NCBI GenBank assembly: GCA_045577755.1
Contig: JAZNJA010000090.1
Coordinates: 3,140-67,139, forward strand
Length of the DNA stretch: 64,000 bases
Direction: 5' to 3'
Origin: CAMEON01 sp045577755
Lineage (GTDB): Bacteria; Bacillota; Clostridia; Oscillospirales; CAG-272
Part shown: in pieces, positions 57,585-64,000 of the stretch
Numbering within the stretch: the stretch's first letter is position 1
Layout: each line of letters opens with the position of its first letter
The notes under the pieces: generated by a model
Database searches by the model: none
What the model saw: only the letters and a program-made list of their open reading frames with translations
What the model was told of the DNA's origin: nothing
Position numbers and translations under genes: made by a program

Positions 57585-60140
57585 ATGAAAAAAACCTTAC
57601 ACGTCATTCCGCACTCCCACTGGGACCGCGAGTGGTATCTTCCCTTCGAGAAGCACCGTGTCCGTCTGGTGGAGCTGTTCGATACTCTGATCGACGTCAT
57701 GGAAAAGGACCCCGACTATACCTACTACCACATGGACGGTCAGTACGTGGTCATCGACGATTACCTGGAGATCAAGCCCCATATGCGGGACCGCCTCATG
57801 AAGCTCATCCACGACGGCCGCATCCAGGTAGGCCCCTGGTACATCCTCCAGGACGAGTACCTCACCTCGGGCGAGGCCAACGTCCGCAATATGCTCTACG
57901 GTCTGAAGCTCTGCCGTGAGATCGGTGCCGAGCCCGTGGAGACCGGCTACTTCCCCGATGCCTTCGGCAACATCTCTCAGGCCCCCCAGATCGTCAGAGG
58001 CTTCGGATTTGACAGCGCCGTCTTTGGCCGCGGCATCAACGACGTGGGCGCCGACAACCAGATCGTCAAGCAGAACGGTATCACCAAGAGCGAGCTGATC
58101 TGGCGTTCCCCCGACGGCTCTGAGGTCATGGGCGTTCTCTTCGCGGGCTGGTACTGCAACGCCATGGAGCTGCCCACCGATCCCGACGCTCTCCGCAGCC
58201 GCCTGGCTGATATCGTGGCCTCCACCTCCCGCTTCGCCCTGACTCCCCAACTGCTGGGCATGAACGGCTGTGATCACCAGCCCATTCAGGTGGACCTCCA
58301 GCCCGCCATCAAGCTGGCGAACCAGGTGCAGGACGAGGTAGAGGTCAAGCAGTCCAATTTCAAGGACTACCTGGAGGCTGTCCGCCCCTATAAGGACACC
58401 TTCCCCGTCTACGAGGGGGAGATCAACGGTCAGCTCTCCACCGGCTCCTGCCCCCTGATCTGCACCGCCTCGGCCCACGTGGACATCAAGCAGATGAACC
58501 ACGACACCCAGCACCTCCTGGAACGCCTGGCCGAGCCCGTCAGCGTCCTGTCCTTCCTGAACGGCGGGAAATATGAGCAGGATCTCTTCCTCTACGCCTG
58601 GAAGAAGCTCATGCAGAACCACCCCCACGACTCCATCTGCTCCTGCTCCTGCGACGAGATCTACGAGGAGATGAAGACCCGCTTCGCCAAGGCCTCCGCC
58701 TGCGGCGAGGAGCTGCGGGACGGAGCCCTGGATCACCTGGCCGCCGTGGTGGACACCTCCGCTGTCGAGGGCGACCACGCCATCCTGGTGCTGTCTCTGG
58801 AGCCCAACCGTTCCGTACTGACCGTCAGGGCCAACGTGGACCTGGACCGCAACGATCCCACTACCGACATCGCCATCTTCGACGAGAAGGGCAACGAGGT
58901 CCCCGCCAAGATTCGATATATCCCCAACCAATTCACCTATACCCTCCCCAAGGACCGCTTCCGTCAGCCCCGCTACGTGAATCGCTTCGAGGTGGAGATG
59001 CAGGTTGAGTCCGTTGGTATCGGCTACCGCACCTTCGCCGTCAAGAAGCAGGCTCCCACCGCCAAGACCGCCGTCTGCTACACCGACTCCTCCATGGAGA
59101 ACGAGTTCCTTTCGGTGAGCTTCAACGCAAACGGCACCGTGGACGTCACCGACAAGAGGACCGGCCGCGCCTACAAGGATCAGAACCTCTTCGAGGACAC
59201 CCGCGATCAGGGTAACCTCTACAACTACGTCCAGCCCGAGGGCGACATGGCCGTCACCACCGCCGACTCCAAGGCCGAGATCTCCCTCCACGAGGTCACC
59301 CCCTGGTCGGTCACCTTCAAGGCCGTGGTCCCCATGGCCATCGATGCCGATATCACCACCTACGTTACCCTCTCCGACAAGGTCGCCCGGGTGGACTTCA
59401 GGACCGTGGTCGTAAACCGCATGGAGGATCACCGCCTCCGCGCCCTGTTCACCTCGGACATCGCCACCGACTCGGTCTGGGCCGAGGGTCAGTTCGACGT
59501 GGTGCGCCGCGATATTCAGCCCTCCCCCGTCTGGAAAAATCCCTGCAATGCCCAGCGCGTCCAGGCCTTCGTGACCCTGGAGTCCGACAGCGCCACCCAT
59601 GCTCTGATGGTGGCTAACCGCGGGCTCTGCGAGTATGAGGTCCTCCGCGACGGACGCAACACCCTGGCCGTCACCCTCCTCCGTGCTGTGGGCGAGATCG
59701 GCGACTGGGGCGTATTCCCCACCCCCCTGGGACAGAAGAAGGGCACCTGGACCCTGGAGTACTCCCTCATCCCTTACGACACGACCGCTCGTCCCGCCGC
59801 CTACGCCGAGGGCTACACCTTCGCCTACCCCGCCGCCCTGGCCATCGGCACCACCAAGCACGAGGGTACCCTCCCCGCCGCTCAGGACTACGTCCGCTTC
59901 CATAACGAGCATATCCGCATGACCGCCCTCAAGAAGGCCGAGGACCGCGACACCGCCATCCTTCGCCTCTTCAACACCGCCGCCGAGACCGTCACCCTCA
60001 CGGCAGACCTCTCCGATCGGTTCACGACCGCCAAGCTCACCAATCTGAACGAGGCAGTCGAGGCTGGTCTGGAGATCAAGGACGGCAAGCTGACCCTGGA
60101 TATCCCCGCCAAGAAGATCATGACCCTGGAGCTGGCTTGA
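57585..60140 (+). CDS. Glycoside hydrolase family 38 alpha-mannosidase (MngB-like)
   Basis: The 851-residue cytoplasmic-looking protein opens LHVIPHSHWDREWYLPFEKH, the zinc-binding HxHxDxEW block of GH38. It then shows YYHMDGQYVVIDDYLEIKP, QVGPWYILQDEYLTSGEANV and TGYFPDAFGNISQAPQIV, which contains the nucleophile Asp. Residues 275-400 hold the three-helix domain with NHPHDSICSCSCDEIYEEM, and the C-terminal beta-domains follow. No signal peptide is present. Bacterial members act on alpha-mannosides or mannosylglycerate. No sugar transporter is next to it, so the substrate is open. GAAAGGAG precedes the start. Confidence 0.9.
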   Translation: MKKTLHVIPHSHWDREWYLPFEKHRVRLVELFDTLIDVMEKDPDYTYYHMDGQYVVIDDYLEIKPHMRDRLMKLIHDGRIQVGPWYILQDEYLTSGEANVRNMLYGLKLCREIGAEPVETGYFPDAFGNISQAPQIVRGFGFDSAVFGRGINDVGADNQIVKQNGITKSELIWRSPDGSEVMGVLFAGWYCNAMELPTDPDALRSRLADIVASTSRFALTPQLLGMNGCDHQPIQVDLQPAIKLANQVQDEVEVKQSNFKDYLEAVRPYKDTFPVYEGEINGQLSTGSCPLICTASAHVDIKQMNHDTQHLLERLAEPVSVLSFLNGGKYEQDLFLYAWKKLMQNHPHDSICSCSCDEIYEEMKTRFAKASACGEELRDGALDHLAAVVDTSAVEGDHAILVLSLEPNRSVLTVRANVDLDRNDPTTDIAIFDEKGNEVPAKIRYIPNQFTYTLPKDRFRQPRYVNRFEVEMQVESVGIGYRTFAVKKQAPTAKTAVCYTDSSMENEFLSVSFNANGTVDVTDKRTGRAYKDQNLFEDTRDQGNLYNYVQPEGDMAVTTADSKAEISLHEVTPWSVTFKAVVPMAIDADITTYVTLSDKVARVDFRTVVVNRMEDHRLRALFTSDIATDSVWAEGQFDVVRRDIQPSPVWKNPCNAQRVQAFVTLESDSATHALMVANRGLCEYEVLRDGRNTLAVTLLRAVGEIGDWGVFPTPLGQKKGTWTLEYSLIPYDTTARPAAYAEGYTFAYPAALAIGTTKHEGTLPAAQDYVRFHNEHIRMTALKKAEDRDTAILRLFNTAAETVTLTADLSDRFTTAKLTNLNEAVEAGLEIKDGKLTLDIPAKKIMTLELA

Positions 60141-60164
60141 CCGATCCTCTCCAACCGAAAAAAG

Positions 60165-60206
60165 AAACCGCGCCCACCCCCGTAGGGGGGCGGGCGCGGT
60201 TTTTCG
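60165..60206 (+). terminator. Terminator after the GH38 gene
   Basis: An 11-bp stem AAACCGCGCCC / GGGCGCGGTTT (60165-60175, 60192-60202) with an inner CCCCCGTAGGGGGG extension, then TTTT. Confidence 0.9.
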
Positions 60207-60281
60207 TAAGTCGAAGGCAGGAGTACGGGCAAGGCGCCGTGTCCGATGCCGCGGTATCGGGGTCCGACGGTCGGAGGTCTC

Positions 60282-62540
60282 TTACCGCCCTCTGCTGACG
60301 ATCCGGAATTGGTTCTCGGTAAGCAGCCAGTACGCGTCGTCCATCAGCTGGTAGTCGTACTTGATCACGTCGGTCTGCAGCTCGTCCAGGCCATCCCGTC
60401 GGGCGATGAGCTTTCTGAATTCCACCAGACCGTCAAAGGTGGTGAGATTTCCATGTCGGCGCAGGGTGTAGTCCTTTCCGTTGTCCTCCCTGTCTGCCAG
60501 GATCTCGGCCTTGCTCGCGGGAACGAAGCCCACGCTCAGCATGAACGAATTCCAGCGGTAATGCTCATGGATCGCCATGGTACGCCTGCGGGATTCCTTG
60601 AAATCAAGGCCATATCGGATGATGGGCTTACCCTCGGCATCCCGCCCGTCGGAGATGGGGAGATCGTCGGGGGCGTAGCGGTCCAGATAAGCCTTCCGAT
60701 CCAGGACCTCGAACCGCCCGTGTCACAGGCGGGAAGGTAATCCAGCCCCATCAGGTGCAGCTTGGCACGCAGGCTGAGGCAAGCGTATACGTTGGACTCC
60801 CTCTCCTTCGGAGTCTTTTTCAGGTACCAATCGCAATCCGCCTGAGCATACACGTCCGACACGGAGACGCCCGTCCCCTTGCCGGTATTGCTTTTGATAG
60901 CTTTTTCCAGGGCGTAGATCCGATCGCGCATTTTCGCCATGGCGGTGGCGGTATGATTGACGATACGATCCACGTTGTAGACGGTCTTCCTCTCGTCGCC
61001 GATCAGGAAGCAGTCGTCCCGTCTGAAGATCTCGTAGGCATCGTTTCCGCTGCACCTTGACGAAAACGTAGGTATTCCGAAGCCCCCACTCCTGTTTCTT
61101 CGCCAGAAGCTTCTGGGCCATATCCTGGTTCTCAAGATCGGTTCCAAAGGCGATGATGATGTAATTGAAGCTCTTCTCACCCGAGAGAGCGGTGCGGATG
61201 CTCCTGTAAAACGCGGGACTGTTTACGTCCAGGACGCCGGGGGTGCTGGTGACTGAGGCGGGCATGGGGAAGGGCAAGTACGGCTGATCCTCCCCTCCTC
61301 TTCCCTGCTTCGCGATCCTGTCCTCGAATTCGTTTTGGAAGCGGCGGTAGCTGTGATTCAGATTCTTGTCGTTCTCGGCGTTCTGCTTGTCAAAAATGTG
61401 ATACCGGACCGACTTCAGAACCGGCGTCCCATTCTCTTCGGTCATGAACTGGTTGTTGGCCACCGAGGTCAAAAAGATCCGTCGGTTGGTCTTTCCAAAG
61501 CCGATCATGGCCACGTTCACGTCCACGCCGTCACGCAGAAGGGACGTGCCGTAGTCGATCTGCTCCTCCGTCATGAACTGAGTGAGGGGATACCGATCGA
61601 TGAAATCCATCGCGATCCGGCGATACTTGCTCACGTAGTGGATACAGCCGTCCGACGCCTCCACGATGCTGTCGTATACGGTCTCATGGTCGGGGGAGCC
61701 AAAGACGTATACCTGGGCGCGGCTCAAGAGATGGGCCACCGTTTTCGGATCCTTCCCCTCCAGGAAGCGGCGGCTGCAGGCGATGAGCCTGTGGCAGAGA
61801 TCGATATTGGCCTCGTCGCTTTGGGTATTGATGATCAGCACGCAGGAGCGCCGGCTTTCAGGATCGGACAGGGTATCCCGCAGCAGATCGCAGCAGTACG
61901 CCTGCAGTCTGGTTTCGGAGACGGGCTCTGCCCCCCGGCGGCTCCCGCTCTTTTCCGTGGCGCTCCCCGAAATGAAGTTGATCCTCTTGGCGAACAGCGC
62001 GGCCTTTTCCCCGTCGGAAATATCATCGAGCAGCATGACCCTTCGGTGCTTTTCCGACTCGTATATGCTGAGGTTCGCCTCGTTCAGCCCCACGATCAGC
62101 AATCTTTCCTTTTTACAGCGATTCCACCGTCGGATCTGCCACCATTCCCAAACCTTTTGATACATCAGGGAGGCCACGAACAGCATGGCGTTGACGGCGA
62201 CCACGACGAAGCAGAGGTACATAGCGGCTCTGTAGACGGGGTTATCCCTCATGAGCCCCTCGATATCCTTGGTGTCGTACCGTAAAACCACCAGAGTTAC
62301 AGCCTTACTGATAGCCGTGAAGATGGCCATGACCCAATTGGCGGGGTCCTGATAAAAAAGCCCGATCCAATACAGGGGGATCGCCGCCAGGTACACGACG
62401 GCGCAGTTTCCCTTTTTAAACCTTCGGATGAACTCGATATTCTTCCAGGGCGTCCTTCGGTTTCTGCAGAAAATGACCACACACACGGTGACGATGGCCA
62501 GCAGAACCGCTATGCAAACAGCCGACAGTGCGGTATACAT
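60282..62540 (-). pseudogene. Frameshifted membrane / TrkA-N-like / RyR-domain protein
   Basis: Three open frames join into one protein of about 750 residues. The N-terminal part (start at 62540, AAGGAGG 5 bp away) has about four hydrophobic helices in its first 130 residues (including YRAAMYLCFVVVAVNAMLFV). Then come nucleotide-binding-like blocks RLLIVGLNEANLSIYESEKH, NVAMIGFGKTNRRIFLTSVA and SFNYIIIAFGTDLENQDMAQ, as in TrkA-N/RCK proteins. The reading frame breaks near 61050, resumes with NDAYEIFRRDDCFLIGDERK, and breaks again near 60716. The last frame encodes AIHEHYRWNSFMLSVGFVP, an EHxRWxxF-type RyR-domain motif. Both breaks look like single-base changes. They could be sequencing or assembly errors or real inactivation. 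Confidence 0.75.
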
Positions 62541-62732
62541 AAGTCCTCCTTGCTCCCGCGCGTCCACGCAACGCGACGGGTTCTTTATGCGGCGGAAGGC
62601 AGCTCCCGCCGGGGTGCTGTCTCATGACGGATACGCTCCTACAGGGAATCAGCCCGAGACCGGGATTCTGACTGGGTCACTTCATTATGCCATAGATCCG
62701 CGAATATTGCAAGTGCTTTGTGTCCCGATTGC

Positions 62733-62813
62733 GCCGTAGGCGTATTTCACTGCCGCAGGCAATTTCACACGCGCCAGCGTATTTCACTCGTTCCGCAGGA
62801 ACGAATTTCACTG
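62733..62813. repeat. Array of small hairpins separated by ATTTCACT
   Basis: Four successive short palindromes, GCCGTAGGC, GCCGCAGGC, ACGCGCCAGCGT and CGTTCCGCAGGAACG, are each followed by (T/A)ATTTCAC(T). The interval 62541-63010 contains this array, the next terminator-like hairpin and no credible gene. Confidence 0.75.
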
Positions 62814-62847
62814 AAAAAAGCCATTCGCTTTTGCGAATGGCTTTTTT
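62814..62847. terminator. Bidirectional terminator hairpin after the array
   Basis: A perfect 15-bp stem AAAAAAGCCATTCGC / GCGAATGGCTTTTTT (62814-62828, 62833-62847) with a TTTT loop. Poly-A on one side and poly-T on the other make it usable in both directions; for the minus strand it would end the transcript of the kinase gene. Confidence 0.85.
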
Positions 62848-63010
62848 CTTGGCACACCCTTTCAAAATCGATCCATACCGCAAGTTTTTTCGAAATCGAT
62901 CCGTGGTTTTCGGTTGGTGGGTAGACTTATCCCTTGGCGATGATGGGAGTTGCACTTGACCGCTGTCTTCCGGGGTGCTACTCCATGCGCGCAAACGAAG
63001 CTATGTAATA

Positions 63011-64000
63011 TCAAATAATATTCAAGTCTGCTTGATCATTTGCCAGCATTGCTAAACGCTTATACGCTCCAAAAAACATATCCAAGTGATAATCGGTCAT
63101 GTAATAAAACGCTCCTTGGTTTTGTTCTCTGCACTTCGCATGATATGAGAGGACTCTGAGCATATGTAATGCCGCAAAAATATAGATTGCTTTTTCCTCG
63201 TCATCATTCAATATACGAATGTCACGATACCCCTTTATTACAGAACGCCAAAGATCTTTTTGGTAGATTTCATTATCCATGAAAGTCAAATTGGCAAGCA
63301 AAACGCCCAAATCATATACAAAATATCCGCGCCCCATGCAGTCGAAGTCAAATAAAACGGGATACTCGCCGTTATAAAAATAATTGTTCGGTTGTACATC
63401 ACCATGGCAAAAGCCAAGGATTTCGCTAAGTTTTGAAAGTGTGGAATCAACTGATGTCCATAACGGTAGCGCAGTTTTGCTTAAAAAATCAAGATCAGCT
63501 GTACGGTGCTTCAAAAAAGGATTCAACAATCGGGTAGGTTCCTCTACGAGCATAGTTTCATTGATCAATGGCCTTGCAGAATGATTCTGGAAGGAACGGG
63601 ACGATATATGCACTTGGGCGAGGAGGCTCCCAAGATTTTTCATTCTAATATTTGCATCTCCTGCTGGAGATTGCTCAATTTCTCGGAACAAAACAGCTTG
63701 GCGCATACCTTCGGGTGCATCAAGCTCCAATACATAGGATTTGTCCGTACATTGAATCGGTTCAACCACAGATAATCCACGAGCTCGAAGGTGATGAATA
63801 AATTGAATCTCTTCCTCAATTTGTTTTGTGTTATATACGTTAAATAATGATACTCGCAGGAAATAACTGTTATTTTTTGCAGTTATCTTATATATGTCAT
63901 TTAATCCGGATTTGAAGAATATGCATGAGGAATCTGTTGGTAAATTATAATGATGCTTTAATTCTTCTAAAAGCGCACCAGGCGAAAATTGTGAATAGTT
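63011..64000 (-). CDS. Aminoglycoside-phosphotransferase-like (APH/choline kinase) protein, 5' end outside window
   Basis: The reading frame stays open to the window edge, giving at least 329 residues; a short internal ATG at 63769 is not the likely start. The N-lobe is FKSGLNDIYKITAKNNSYFL. The catalytic block is LGFCHGDVQPNNYFYNGEYP, with the HGDxxxxN catalytic loop, followed by VLFDFDCMGRGYFVYDLGVL, whose FDFD supplies the metal-binding Asp. This is the APH/HipA-like small-molecule kinase fold that phosphorylates homoserine, choline, methylthioribose or aminoglycosides; the substrate is unknown. The gene is clearly AT-richer than the rest of the window, which suggests a different origin. 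Confidence 0.8.
   Translation of the reverse strand, partial: NYSQFSPGALLEELKHHYNLPTDSSCIFFKSGLNDIYKITAKNNSYFLRVSLFNVYNTKQIEEEIQFIHHLRARGLSVVEPIQCTDKSYVLELDAPEGMRQAVLFREIEQSPAGDANIRMKNLGSLLAQVHISSRSFQNHSARPLINETMLVEEPTRLLNPFLKHRTADLDFLSKTALPLWTSVDSTLSKLSEILGFCHGDVQPNNYFYNGEYPVLFDFDCMGRGYFVYDLGVLLANLTFMDNEIYQKDLWRSVIKGYRDIRILNDDEEKAIYIFAALHMLRVLSYHAKCREQNQGAFYYMTDYHLDMFFGAYKRLAMLANDQADLNII

Overview
The window looks like a piece of the chromosome of a moderately GC-rich member of the Clostridia, plausibly an uncultured gut or rumen Oscillospirales-type lineage. The reasons are consensus TTGACA/TATAAT promoters with 17-bp spacers, strong AAGGAGG ribosome binding sites, T-box leaders, a his operon with short-form HisG plus HisZ, four-subunit ferredoxin-linked 2-oxoacid oxidoreductase genes, and several lipoproteins with Thr/Glu/Pro-rich linkers. 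The taxonomic guess is an inference from style, not from a marker gene. No rRNA, tRNA or CRISPR array was seen.

Layout. 1-4.0 kb: the start of an ECF sigma factor gene, a palindromic mobile-type repeat, and a large secreted beta-helix lipoprotein. 4.15-13.2 kb: a complete histidine operon (TrpR-like regulator, hisZ, G, D, C, B, H, a DUF6440-like gene, hisA, F, IE and an unknown gene) behind one strong promoter, with a 0.3-kb MITE-like element between hisH and the next gene. 13.2-19.9 kb: a surface GDPD-family protein, a small membrane protein, an ECF sigma factor with a very large C-terminal extension, and an acyltransferase. 20.0-35.7 kb (minus strand): an amidohydrolase followed by a branched-chain amino acid locus. 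35.8-54.2 kb (minus strand): a phosphodiester-glycosidase surface protein, a small membrane protein, a complete oligopeptide ABC transporter and a 2,941-residue subtilisin-like surface protease. 54.4-60.2 kb (plus strand): a thioredoxin-fold lipoprotein and a GH38 alpha-mannosidase. 60.3-64.0 kb: a frameshifted membrane/TrkA-N/RyR-like gene, an unusual hairpin array, and the 3' part of an AT-rich kinase gene running off the window.

The most interesting region is 20.9-35.7 kb. Three separate T-box leaders precede (i) a 2-isopropylmalate-synthase-like protein that lacks the canonical metal-binding residues, followed by a sugar-isomerase/acyl-CoA-ligase fusion, and (ii, iii) two tandem paralogous proteins in which an HTH-cupin regulator module is fused to an acyl-CoA ligase. 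Among them lie vorDBAC-type 2-oxoacid:ferredoxin oxidoreductase genes and ilvE. Control by uncharged tRNA implies a biosynthetic role. The simplest reading is that the cell activates branched-chain carboxylic acids to acyl-CoA, reductively carboxylates them with reduced ferredoxin, and transaminates the 2-oxoacids to valine, leucine and isoleucine. The chemistry is known from rumen bacteria; the T-box-controlled, regulator-fused ligase arrangement is what deserves a second look.

A second functional theme is peptide scavenging: the giant subtilase lies just upstream of oppABCDF on the same strand with short gaps, so extracellular proteolysis and peptide import are probably co-expressed.
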